A stretch of 64,000 bases of DNA, from positions 347,854-411,853 of the forward strand of contig CAJJDP010000101.1 in the NCBI GenBank assembly GCA_905182995.1, written 5' to 3'. Source of the stretch: Paramecium octaurelia. Taxonomy: Eukaryota > Ciliophora > Oligohymenophorea > Peniculida > Parameciidae. Below, piece after piece: positions 40,167-53,500 of this stretch. The first letter of the stretch is position 1, and each line of letters opens with the position of its first letter. The notes under the pieces were generated by a model. That model was not told the origin of the DNA. It made no database searches and was given only the letters and a program-made list of their open reading frames with translations. Position numbers and translations under genes: made by a program.

Positions 40167-43100
40167 ATTATTTGTGTAAATTATTAATTCTAAAGAATTA
40201 TATTTTCTACAAATGATACTCAAAAAGTTTCCATACTCACATTTCACAATAAAAAAAATTTTACCAAAATTTTCTTAATGATCAAATTCTTTCTATGATT
40301 CATTTTGAAGATGATGATAGGATAGTGAATTTAGGTTTATGCTAACTTTAAAATTCACAGTTTGTAGCAATTTCTTACTCTTTTTCCAAAACAGTTAGAT
40401 TTTCATACTGTATAATTTTAAACAGTTTATAAGAATGTGTGAATCAAAGTTTTATTAATATTCTTGAACCCTTGATTGAATTATTCTCAATTCGTTAAAG
40501 TTAAATTTTAAAAATATGACATTATAAAATCAGTTGAGAAGATTTAAAAATAAGACTTATTTAGACAAAATAAGGTAAATCTTATGTATTTACAAATAAC
40601 AAAAGGACTGAGATTTTAATTAGAATTTTAGCAAAAATATTAATATGAGTATTAAATTATCTATGATGGCATAGAAGTAGATATAATATAAATAATAAAT
40701 ATTAATAAAATATATATTTAGATAAATTATATAAAGACTGGTATTTTTGTTATTTTGAGTTAATTATTATTGAATAATACATTTTAAAGAGAATCAATTA
40801 ATAATATTGGAAGTTAAGTGGCCCAACAATACTCTTATTTTTCAACTATCAAAAAAACACAATTTATATGAGATAACTATAGTATGTATTATTATTTATT
40901 AATCAATCATTGTCTTATAAACTCTACAATCACCTAAATCATCGTCATTTAATCTCCTTTGAGTGATTTAAATTAAACAAAGTATTTCCAGATTAAATAT
41001 TCATTTTTAAGAATATGTAATTCATATTCAATACTTCACAATCTGAATTCTTTATTTTTTTTAGTTAAATATATATATAAACTCTCAGAATATAAACAAT
41101 GATATTCTCTTGAATAAAAAGTATGAATATGATCTAAAACGAAAGCAATCCATACCAAACCCTTTAAACTAAATCTTATTGCTATTCGAGTTTTCGTTGC
41201 GTAATAAATATGTGTAGGTTTCTTTCGGATTTATTAATTATTAAAAACCGATCAAATTAAACTTCGAAATGTATTTCAGTTTTAGTAGAATGCATCAAAT
41301 ACTATTACTTCAATTTAGATAATCTAGAGCGATAATTTATCTCATCTCCTATAAAAATGAGTAAAATTACATTATTAGACATATATATTAAAAAATATTG
41401 TAATTTATAATTCATAAACAATAAATGAATTTTTCTTAATTACCTAATTTGATACCTTTGGAATATTAAAATATTAATCGAATTATTTATTTGCATTAAA
41501 AATAACCATGCTTTTAACAAAATTTGTAGATGAATGAAAGTTAGAAAATTATTGTTTAGGACAATCATTCTCCCATTTCATTTGAAACGATCAAAGAGAA
41601 CAAACTATACTAAAAAAAATCTTACAACCATATCAATAATAATATAAATAGCAAATACAAATACAAATAATTGGTACTAGTTTTAGAGAAATAGATATAC
41701 AACTTCAGAAAAAAACAAAAATTGTTTTTATATAATAAAGATAATTCGTTTTTTTCTTCTGATGGAATAAATCAAAATAGGGTTAGGTGCCTAATCAAGT
41801 TCTTTAACACTTGAGTTTTGTAACAGGACTCTAAAGCATAGATAGAATTATTATAAGGATTGAATAATTTACATCATCCTTATATTATAGAGTGTTCTAG
41901 CATTGCTTTATTGAATTATTTTTTCCAACCTCGAAGATGCTTTGAAAACATACTCTTTAACTAATTACTTGAATATATAAACTCTTAAACATAATACTTT
42001 TTTTAAATTAGTAAATTAAATTTGAAAGGAGATGAAATTTAATTTTATAAATAATTTCCTAAATTAGAAGTACATGAATAGTTGTACTTTGGTAAGTTTG
42101 ATATACGTATAAGATTTAAACCAAAAGATTGTTTTTAAATAATGGTTATCTTTAAAAAACTTAATTATCTTATGGAACTCTACTGATCAAAAACATAAAT
42201 TGCCTTAGTTTACTCATTAGCTTTAAAACCAATACTTGATCCTTGGTATTCTAGTTTCTTTCCAATAATAAAATTGGTGTGATTTTCGCTATATCTTATA
42301 ATATGTTGATATTAAAAACGATTGCTTGTTGTAAACTTATTTTTCCAGAAATAAGCTTTTATTATTAATAGGTTAATGTGATTTTCGATGACAAAGTAAA
42401 CATCATTCAGATGGTTGGACATTACTTTCATTTTATGCATCATATTTTTTGGCTTAAGGTTATCGAATCTCTAATGTATTCATTCACAATCCAATTTTCC
42501 ACATTAAGTAAGAGACTTAAGGTAAAGATTTTCTAAATAATATTTATTATAACATAATTTAAAAAATTGATGCCGTCTAATCATAAAAATTACAAATCAA
42601 CTTGCCATTTCTTAAATAACATAATTGAAGAAATCTGTTTCTAATGTTCTCCTTTTATACATTCTATTAAATTTAGATAACTAATGCTGATACGCTTCAC
42701 AGTTCCCTTCTGATCTTTAAGTGCAATAGATGAATAATTTTAAAAATAAAAGGCTCTTGTAATTGAGAATTAAATTAGATATTTCTGATAGATATATGGG
42801 ACAATTATTGATCAATTAGTTAAATCAATGCTTAGACAACTAATTATTCATTTGAAAATTAGAACAAATAAATTTATGGTTTGAGTTATTATTCTACTTT
42901 AATGGAAACTACTTAATTCATTTTTTTTCATTTAAAAATTCGAGTTGCAAGAATATGTTTTTTAATTTTATAAAATTTGACTCGAACTAAAATCTATTTT
43001 ATATATCATCTCAAAATATGGAGTAACAAATTCAAATGCTGATACATTCAATCTAATTAATATAATAAAGAAGGCTTTAATGTAAAATCATACACTTAAC

Positions 43101-43320
43101 ATAGTTTTAAATATAAAGCAATCATATTGTTAAAGAGTTAAAGTGCTTTAATAATTTCTGAGAAAATACTTTGTAATTAATTACAACTTAATTGAGTAAA
43201 ATTTATTAACTTATATAGTCATGAGCAGATAAATCCATCCTCAATTATTCAAGTATTCGATTCATAGTTTCGGCTTGCTGATTAGATTTAGTAAACTTTA
43301 TAATTAAGTTTAATAATAAA
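40167..43320. other. AT-rich gap with gene-like fragments
   Basis: Two plus-strand stretches have protein-like composition. Around 40210-40550 a ~110-codon run includes SQFVAISYSFSKTVRFSYCI, reminiscent of a worn WD40 repeat. Around 42310-42660 a run with KHHSDGWTLLSFYASYFLAQ, joined through a 25-nt intron candidate, continues for ~80 codons to a TGA. Neither has a start or full domain. The rest (about 40700-42200 and 42700-43300) is low-complexity A/T without any recognised feature. Confidence 0.35.
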
Positions 43321-46300
43321 ATGCCCAAACCATCTCATTAGGTGGGTGATTTTTTTCTAATATTTAGGAATAAGTCATTTGGATAATAAAATATACAAGC
43401 CAAAAAAATTTCCAATCGGCAAAATAAAAAGAATCAAATAACTATGTTCAGAAAAATATTGTATGCTAAATAAACTAAATTTATTAGGTATAAGATAAAG
43501 GATAAATCCTTAAGTTGTACAATAAATAAATTAAGTCTAATAGTCAATTATTAAAGGTTAAGAATAGGATTATAACTTAGGTAAAATTACAATATTATAA
43601 ACTAGATATTGAGAAGTACACAAAAAGTTCAGACTATTACAATTTTTAAGGTTTAAACAAAATTCATATTTTTTGTAGCAATAAGATTATAAAAAATGAA
43701 TAGATATATAGAAGCATTAGATTACTTTGATAAAGCAATTCAACTAGAGCCATGGTTTCCAATATATTTATTTAACAAAGGTTATCAAAATAATAATCTA
43801 TTTTAGCGAATACCTTATTTTTAATGAAAAGATTTGAAGAAGCCTTATAATATTACGAATAAGCAATTTAATAATTTGACGGCGAACCAAGTTACTTCAT
43901 TAACAAAGGTAAACAGGAAACAATTAACCTTTATTAGCAAATACATTAAAGGAATTAAAAAGATATGAAGAAGCACTAGATTGTTTTGATAAAGCAATTG
44001 AGAAAAACCCAAAAGATTTAGTCTTTTTAAGTTGTAAAGGTATCAAAATATTATTTTTCTATTAGCAAATACATTATATGAATTGAATAGATATGAAGAT
44101 GCTTTAAAATATTATGATTATGCAATTAAAATAGATCCTGAAGATTCGCTTTACTATTTCAATACAGGTATAGAAAATATTCTCTCATTTAGCAAATATC
44201 TTATAATAAATGAAAAGATATGAAGAAGCAATAGAATATTTTAACAAGGCAATTAATAAATAAAATGAAAAGGAGAAAGAAGATCCAAAATATATTAATT
44301 CAAAAGGTAGAAAATTTATTTAGACATGAGGAATTGCATTATATGAAATGAAAAAGTTTAAGGAAGCATTAAAATGTTTTGAAGAAGCAATTAAGCTTAA
44401 CCCAGAAGATCCATAACTATATTCACATAAAGGTATACAGTTATAATTAAATTATCTTAGCGAGTGCCTTAAAGCAATTGCATAGATATGAAGAAGCATT
44501 AATATCTATAGATTTAGCCATTAAGTATAACCCAGAAGATTTAGAAAACATATGTTATAAAGGTTATATTGACCCTCTATTATTATTTAGCAAACATTTT
44601 ACATGAGATGAAAAAATATGATGAAGCTTTAAAATGCTTTGATTATGCAATTTAGTAAAATCCAGAAGATCCAAGATATTATAATAGTAAAGGTAGAATT
44701 AAAAAAATAATCCTAAGGAACAACCTTAAGTGAAATGTAAAAATACGAGGAAGCAATAAAATGCTATGAGTATGCAATTCAGAAAAACCCAGAGGATCCA
44801 ACTTATTTTTTTAACATAGGTGTAAAACCTGGCTATTCATTTTAGCAAATTCTTTAGCCAGTTTGAAAAAATTTCAAGATGCATTAGTTTATAATGATCA
44901 TGCAATTTAAAAAAACCCTGAAGACGCGAGATTCCATATAAATAAAGGTAAAACAGAAGATATTTTAAGCAAATCTCTTAAAATCACTGAAAAGATATGA
45001 TGAGGCATTGCAATCATACGATTATGCAATTCAGAAAAACCCAGAGGATTCAATTTATTTCTTTCATAAAGGTATAAAAGCTGGATTATTCTTTTTTAGC
45101 AATTATTTTAACTAAGCTGAAAAAATTTCAAGAGGCCTTAGAATATTATGATTATTCAATTTAAAGAAACCCTGAAGATGCGAGATTCCATATAAATAAA
45201 GGTAAAACATCAGATATTTTAAGCAAATATCTTAAAATAATTGAAAAAATACGATGAAGCATTAAAATCCTACGATTATGCAATCCAGATGAACCCAGAA
45301 GACTCAAATTATTTCTTTCTGAAAGGTATCAAACCTTAATTATTGATTAGCAACTGCATTAGTTGAGGCTAACAGATTTCAAGAAGCATTAGAAAATTTT
45401 GAATAGGCAATTTAAAAAAACCCAGAAGATTCATTTTATTATTTTAATAAAGGTATAAAAGAAATTAATTAATTCAGCATAAACTTTATGCTAAATGCAT
45501 CAATATGATGAAGCATTAAAATAATTAGACTTTGCAATTTCGAAAAACTCAAACAATCCAGATTATTTAGCACAAAAAGGTACAAGGAAAATTTCATAGA
45601 TTCTTAGCAATGACATTAGTGGAGATGAAAAGATACTTTGAAGCTTTAGAATATATTGATCAAGCAATTAAAAAATACCCACAGGAATCAATTGGTTACT
45701 TTAATAAAGGTATGAATTAATATATAAATATTGTTAGGAAATATTTTATAGTATTTGAAAAGATATGAAGAAGCTTTAAAATTCTACGATTAGGCAATTG
45801 AGAAAAATCCACGCAACTCCAAATATTTCAATCATAAAGGTCATACATCTCCATTATTTTTTAGCAATTGCCTTAGTCGAAATTGGAAGATATTAAGAAG
45901 CATTATAATATTTTGATAAAGCAATATATATTAATCCTGAAGACTCAGGATCATTTTTCAGCAAAGGTATTAATAGATAATATTAATTTTCAGCAAATAC
46001 ACTATTTGAAATGAGTAGATATGAAGAATCAATAAAGAATTATAATTGTGCCATTGAAAAAAACCCTAACAATCCAATTTATTATGTTAACAAAGGTATT
46101 TTAAATTAGTAGTATTTTCAGGAAATGCCTTAGTTTAAATGAAAAAATATGAAGAAGCTATACGATATTATAATATTGGGATTGAAAAAAATCCTGAGGA
46201 TTCCGCAAATTATTATAACAAAGGTATAACAGATAAAATACCTTCTTAGCAAATGCTTTATATGAATTGAAAAGATATGAGGAAGCATTGAACCATTATG

Positions 46301-47539
46301 ATTCTGCAATTATGAACACCCCAGAAGGATCAGGATACTTTGGCAACAAAGGTTGAAATTAATAATTATCATTATCTAGCGTTAACTTTAATTAAATTGA
46401 AAAGATTAGACGAAGCATTAATATAGTTTGATTTAGCAATTTAATTTGAGCCAGAAAATCCAAAACATTTTTTTGATAAAGGTATAAAAAATCCTCTTTC
46501 TTAGCCGAACTCTTAAAAGAAATGAACAAATTTTAGTAAGCATTATAATATTTTGACTATGCAATTTAGAGAAATCCAAATGAGCCAACATACTACTTTA
46601 AAAAAGGTATATATTCTTATTGTGAAGTAGGATAAACTTTATTTGAAATGAATAAATTTAAAGAGGCTTTAACATGTTTCGATTTTGCAATTCAAAAAAA
46701 TCCAGATAATTCCCTATATTTCTTCCAAAAAGGTAGAAATGAAACAATTTTAATTTAGCGAATACCTTAAATTAATTGGATAGAAAAACAGAAGCATTGA
46801 AATATTTTGATCAGTCAATATAGAAAAATCCGAATGATCTTCAAGTTCTCAGTTGTAAAGGTATAAATAATCAATAAATTTATTAAAGCAATTACATTAC
46901 TTGAATTGCAAAGATTTAAAGAAGCGTTCGAATGCTTTGAATAATTATTTTAGAAGGCTAAGTATGATCATTAATTTTCAAAAAGTCCAGGTATGAAACA
47001 ATATTTAGCTTAGAATTTTTACAGTTTTAAGCACTTTATCCGAAATTGAAAGAATATTGCAAAATTTTCAAATAAGCCTGAGAACATTTCAGAAGTAATC
47101 ACAATTATTAATGTATGAAAAATAACATGTTAAAATCATTAAATTTCTTCTCTATATTATTTCGTATTCATACTTGATTATCATTTTAAAGTAAAAGGGC
47201 AAAGTTTTGAATTCTCATCTGAGACTAATTTATTCAGAGTTTCAAAATCAAAATCTTATGTTTTATATTAGGTTTTATCTAGACCGGCTCTTGGTTTTGT
47301 TGTTTATGCCAAACAAAAGAGGTTTTAGATAACTTGTTTATTAACTTTTGATTAATTCTAAAAGGGAATTATAATATCTATTATTTGAACTTGAAACTTA
47401 AGTTGTATATTAAGGGCAAATATCTTATTAAGATAGTAACTATCCTCTAATGATTCGCTACTATTGGATGCATATTCAACTATCAATCGTTAAATTCAGA
47501 CTAATTATTATTCAATATGACAAGGAGATATATATTTGA
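43321..47539 (+). CDS. Large TPR-repeat protein, one exon per TPR
   Basis: About 30 introns; product about 1,150-1,200 aa. ATG 43321 starts a 7-codon exon. Introns 43342..43367, 43488..43514 and 43557..43580 give an N-terminal ~84 residues. From 43651 on, every intron (24-34 nt) falls after the first base of the same Gly codon that closes a TPR (pattern YFFNKG|A). I count 26 successive TPRs of ~35 residues, each of the form ANTLYELKRYEEALKYYDYA then IQKNPEDS. The last intron is 46991..47024, followed by a 171-codon C-terminal frame to TGA 47537-47539 that is hydrophobic in parts and less certain. TPR superhelices are protein-protein scaffolds. The partner is unknown. Confidence 0.88.
43651..47024 (+). 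repeat. Tandem exon+intron modules encoding TPRs
   Basis: Roughly 26 units of about 125-135 bp, each a ~105-bp exon plus a 22-34-bp intron. Exons stay alike (EEAL, NPED, NKG cores) while introns differ in sequence and length apart from GTATxAA starts and TTAG ends. A few neighbours are closer to one another, for example the two units near 44860-45210 that share FHINKG exon ends and almost identical GTAAAACA introns. Confidence 0.85.
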
Positions 47540-50500
47540 AAAAGTGCATTATTGATTAGGAAGCTTTGCGATAATTTAGTTTTGCTTCAAGTTAAATAAG
47601 AGATGTTTAGCTTTATTATATCCCGCTGTAATTTTCAAATATTATTAGCAAAAGTAGTGCAATCATATTCAGATATGGAGTATTAGGATTGCTAAAATTG
47701 TACGATCCATCATAAGATGCATTAAATTAAGAGGGAAAATTGAATGGATTCAAAAATCTTTTAATAATTATATTGGAAGTACAAATGGAGATGTATTAAG
47801 AGGTATCCGCCAACATTAACATATACTAGATTTAGATTATAAGATACTGGTTCGTGCATCGCAGAATTCATATTGAGACTCGAAAGTATCATCATAACCA
47901 GAATAAAAACTTGATGCCCAAGATTCACAAAAAAGATGTTCAAGTTAAGATAAACATTAAACTCTAGCATTTAGAATAACAACAAAATACACATTTTTGA
48001 AAGTCTTGATTGTATATTAGCTAAAGGATGGATCATAAACAATACAAATTGATAGTCATCAACGGATTATATATTATTGAATACATTTCTGAAGATTATA
48101 TTGAGGTTACAATGATACTATCCTCACTTATTCTTCCATACTGTTGGGTCAGAGTTGCAGTTTCTGATATAAGCTTCAGATACATCTACAGGTTTGCAGT
48201 TTGAGCTCTGTTGGCAACATCAAAAGAACAGTTTTATATTTCGTTGGATTGGCTGATTTGCAAATGCACAACATAAATGATACTAAGAAAATGTACACAA
48301 CTTTTTCCAGAATGAGTTTTCTCAAATAAAACCTCGCTTGTACACTTTATAAAGTACATCATGCATTTACTATATCGGAACAGGTTAAGCATAATTTAAC
48401 ACTTAGACTAGAAACCGGTTTTATTAAAATGAAATTATTTGGATCTAATGTAAAATGTATTCAATAGCCATCAAATCATAAATAAATTATGTAGTATCAG
48501 TGTAATGAATACTGCCTTAAGTAAATGTTATATGAGATGTAGGTATCAAATGAAATGCTGAACTTTACCACCAGTATACCGATTGGATCCACAAGGATTC
48601 TAAGTTGTCCAAGTTCAGATAATATTGACAAATATATATTAGAAATACAAGATGAAAAAATAGCACATAAGTACATAATAAACAATTGTTTTTGATCAAA
48701 ATTAATGCAATCCACCAATATAAAAAATAATTATTCATATCTAGCTGTGGTTGTAGATTTCCTACAGGATGAATCACAAATAGATGAATTTTATGCTCCA
48801 GAATTGAAATCAGTAGTAGAAAGAAGATTTCTGGTATACTTCTCGAAGGTAGCAGGAGGGCCAATACCATAAAACCCTTTGTTGTTTAAACTAATCTAGA
48901 TCAGTTGCATATTTTACCCAATTTTTTTTTTGTGCATTTTATTGATAAGCTGATCCTATATTGGTAAGAAATTTAGAGGCACCTCGAGGAATAAATAATG
49001 GCCATATAATCAAAGCCTCATTAATTATGAATTAGATTAAGATCTTTGTACAAGAATTGGCGGCAGTAGATCTTGAACAATTAACCGAAATTTTAGCACA
49101 GGTATCAATAACATTAAAAAAAGTCCATCTCTACAATAGAATTAGTTGCTTAATTTAAAATCCCTTAAGATTATCATATGTTTTTGCTATGAACAAGGTT
49201 GTCGAATTAAAACCCACATTTCCATCAACACTACATACATGGTGCATATTTGATCAAATTAACTTACGTGTTTGAAGTGCCTGCAATTATGTTGAAACTA
49301 AAGGATAACTCTAAAATGTAAAATAAATTTGACATTCAATTGTGTTGAGTTGTATTCTGATTCCTCATTTATTCTAGAAAAATAAGCAATTTAATTTATT
49401 TTTAGTGTGAAACATACTTTGCCTAACAGCTATGCAGTAGAACAGAATGAATTTGTTGATCTGATTCAAGGCTCATGAAGATGGTTCGTAAAGAAAGTTC
49501 TCAATGGAATTGTAGTTATCCATTTAATTTGCAATGCTCTGTTTGATTATATCCATTAACAGAACATCACTTACGGGACGGATTAAAGGGTGACCTCAAA
49601 CTATGCTTTTAACATAAAGTGGTAACTTCAAGAATTTAAATATCAACGATGTTTTCATTGGAGCTTTAGAAAAAGTCTTCTAGAACATTATAGAGACAGA
49701 AATTTTATCAGGATCCAAGTGATAACGACTATAATATTTGGTAAGGATTGTAATATTTTGCCAACTCTTCCAAATTCAGTAACATTAAGGAAATGTTTTA
49801 ACACAGGTATTGTCTCATTGAATTAGTAATCAACAAGTTATAGTGATTTATCTAATACAAGTGGACGACAAAAAAATAAAGATTAGATCCATTCGTATCA
49901 TTCTGGGGTAAAGTTTGAAGTATTAGTAGATTGTTGATGTGTACTTTTATGACATTTTAAATTGGTCTACAAACATATTTTGCAGTGCTGATATACAGGA
50001 AATGAAATTCCAACAAATGGAATTCTAAAGTATTAAAGTGATCACTCTGGTTACAAAAGAGCGAAGTATAGATTCTATTCAGTAATTTAAATCTCATTGC
50101 ACGATTGAAACCTCAAAAATATTATCATTTACTTCAATTGTAAAAGTTGGATGTAACATTATTTCCTAGAGATACGTTGAGCTATCCTATTAAGGTAGTT
50201 TCTAGTAAAGTTTTTTTGGAGATATAAGGTGAATGGAATAACCAGATTTACTGTAAGTATTGAGATTGGAATGCTAGAATTTATCATGTTTGTTGATGAT
50301 AACATGTTTTATTGAAGTCATAATGGGCAGCTGTCTTGATTAGGAATTATGAACAGGTCTTGAACATTTGATGGATGTAAAATGAGATTTTGGCTAATTC
50401 TGCATGCATAATTAACCGCACTCAAGAGAATTCCATTTTTATTACCAGATGTACTTATTAAATCATTCATATAAGGCTTAAATAGCTGTTTTTTGTCTCA

Positions 50501-53500
50501 TAAGAAAGTATGCAATTCTACCATTGATAAAGGCTAAGTAAGGATTTGCACATTTGGTGCATGAGTCTAGAAAACTGAATACAAACAGAAATAAGGACAA
50601 ATATAATAATATATTGTGTAATACTTGAAGCATATTATTAAGAGACATGCTTCGTTCAATACAATCCAACGATATATGAAGAACAAATAGTCAATATCTT
50701 GCTAGTCTATATCATATAGAGAAAAAAATAAAAGAAAACATTATGTCGACCTCTTGTACAAGCCACGACATCATCTAACGTTGATCAAGTCCTGTGTAGT
50801 ATTGGTGATAAAGAGTATTTTAATTGCATCATGACACTTACACAACCAGGCATTGAAAATTATTAAAATTCATTACAAACTTTGACAATGGAACTCTAAG
50901 AATTGTTGAAAAGCCTCAAAAAGTTGATAAATTAACCCATTCTAGTAAACATGAAAGAGAAGAAATTTTTGATCAAGTAGGATTGAGTAAAGAATTGTAG
51001 CTGAATTGATGAAAGTTGTAATTGGAAGACCTGCTTTGTAATAATTGCAAATGCAAAAGTGGCATATAATTATCAAGGTCGGCAATCTCTACAATAATAT
51101 AAGACTTTAAGAGGATAATCATATGTTGTTAAGAAAAGTTGTTGCGTTTTGTTTCGTCATAATATTTGTATTAAATGGATCATAATAACTGCTGATTCAC
51201 TTATTTAAAAATATAAGCAATTACACATGTATCGAACTGACATTACTATTTAAAGCAATGGTAGACATCGTCCATAACACCATAAAGTAATTAGTAATTT
51301 AATCCAATAATGATCCACATGATCAAGAACTTCGACTCAGAGAATTGTTTTATTATGAATTAGAGCATCTCTAGTTATATGGAGAATCTGATATAGATGA
51401 TGAGATAAAAAATAACTCAATATAAGCCGGAATAATAAAGTTGCCCTTTCCATTGAAAATATTGAGTAAGTACAATAATCATTATAGAGCTAGCATAAAG
51501 TCATCCAGAGAAACCATCATAAAGGGCAGGTGTTTCAACTTGGTTAGATGGCAACTCTTTATAAATTATGTTGCAGTAGATGTTGCTGGTTACAAATCAT
51601 ATTTTAATGTACCTACAAAGTAAACACAAACAGCGTTATATATATATTAAGACAAGTCGGATATACAATGAGATTATGGTTAAGCACTTTTGATAGTGCT
51701 TTGTTTTGATAGCAGTAGAAATTTTTTTTTGATTTTTCTTTATGAAGACTTAGAGTTGAATACAATGAACTAAATGTCCAAAATTTTCATCATAAATATA
51801 TAGCATTAGTAATGGTTGTAAACAAAAAGGCTAGAAAAAGCAGATGGGGCAGCACTTTTATTGGGAAAGTTTTGCAATACAGCAGCCAGCAAAGTTTAAA
51901 TATATATGCTCAAGCATGAAGAATTAAAGGTTAGAATTCTTAGATATATGTGCAATTTATACAAGTGCGATCATGATGATAAGTAGAATCAAATGTACAG
52001 ACGCTGATGTCAATTCTAATGATGCGTCAAGAACACTATCAGTACTTTTAACAAATTCTTTACAACTTTAAGAGAAAATACAAAATTGTTTGGAGAGACA
52101 ATCTGTGCTATAGTTTAAATTGATGGTACAATATGATTGTTTTTCTAATGAAAGTTAATTACAGGCAAGCGAAAGAGGAAATACAACTCTTTAATTTTCT
52201 AGTATACACGAAAAACTTACAACATTATAAGAAGTAAATATCCCAAAAGTTTAGAGGAAAATTTCTCTAAAAAAGGATGTACTCCAGAGAGTGCTTATGA
52301 CATATTGTTAATCCTTAAAGTTTAGTAAAATTTTTTCTAAACAATTCCAAAAGTCCTCTTCGACTCACATCATTATTTTTGTTACTGGATCTCATAATAT
52401 TGAGACTCTTTTATATCAGTATATAACTATCCCTATAAATATTAATAATATCTTTATCGCAATATTGATATTGGTGCGAGAACTATATCTGGAACCAAAT
52501 TTTTCTTGTACAAAATACATCTAGTGATCTCATCACTGTTTATGATTACTCTGTACTCTTATTATTCAAAAGTAAATGCTCCATTATAGACATTGTTATT
52601 TTGATGCCAATTATTTTACCCAGCTTAATTTCTGTAATTGCAGCAGAACATCTCTACCTATATTAATTCTTAAATTAGAGAGGTTATATTAATGCCTACT
52701 CTTGCATCTTTTAGTCTTAATCATAAAACTAAAACTTGGCAATATTCTATTAAAAAGGAATTGTAAAAACATTCACACTTGGTAGGCTTTGAATGAATGC
52801 CGGACAAAACAGCAAGACTGGCTAGCCAGATAGAAAAGCACCTGCGGCAGCCTTCCTTTTATCTTTAAGAGTATGATTCATCTTATGAGAATTACTAAAA
52901 ATGTACTAGTGATAAATTTATACTTTTAGTTTTTTGTTTAACTATGAGATGTGCATACCACTGTTTAAATTAAACGCTTGATATATTATATTCAGTTACT
53001 TTGCTTATAAACGAGATTTCAAATTGTAACAATTTCTTCTTTTAAATCATATCCTGTTTATCTAGGGGTTCTGACTTGAGTTTCTCCTTTAAAGATGTCA
53101 TCACCATGTGTGCTAAGACTTAAATGTGATAGATTTCTATTTATGAATCTCTCTTTCTAACTAGTTGGCAACACTATTCTTACTTCTCAAATGAATGATT
53201 GCGAAGATTACTTGAGTGCTAGCTCAGATAATAGAATTCAAATAGGCGACTTTAGAGAGTAGTATACAAGTTGTTATTGTAGTAGCTGTTTAATACGGTT
53301 AGTGTATGTTGAGGTTGCGTCAATTTGGATTCTTATATCAATTATATCCGACCTCCTAAATATTGGTATTATGATTTGATATAATTAAAGCTTTAACATT
53401 TGGTTGTCCTATATTAACTCTTTATGAATAGAGATATTGTATATCACTCTGCAATTCATCCTATTAATACTATAGTTGATCCTTGATAGATCAATTTATC

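Noticed and set aside
48565..48870. 101-codon minus-strand ORF, hydrophobic
   Set aside because: It lies antisense to a longer, more natural plus-strand frame and its hydrophobicity is the usual shadow of that frame.
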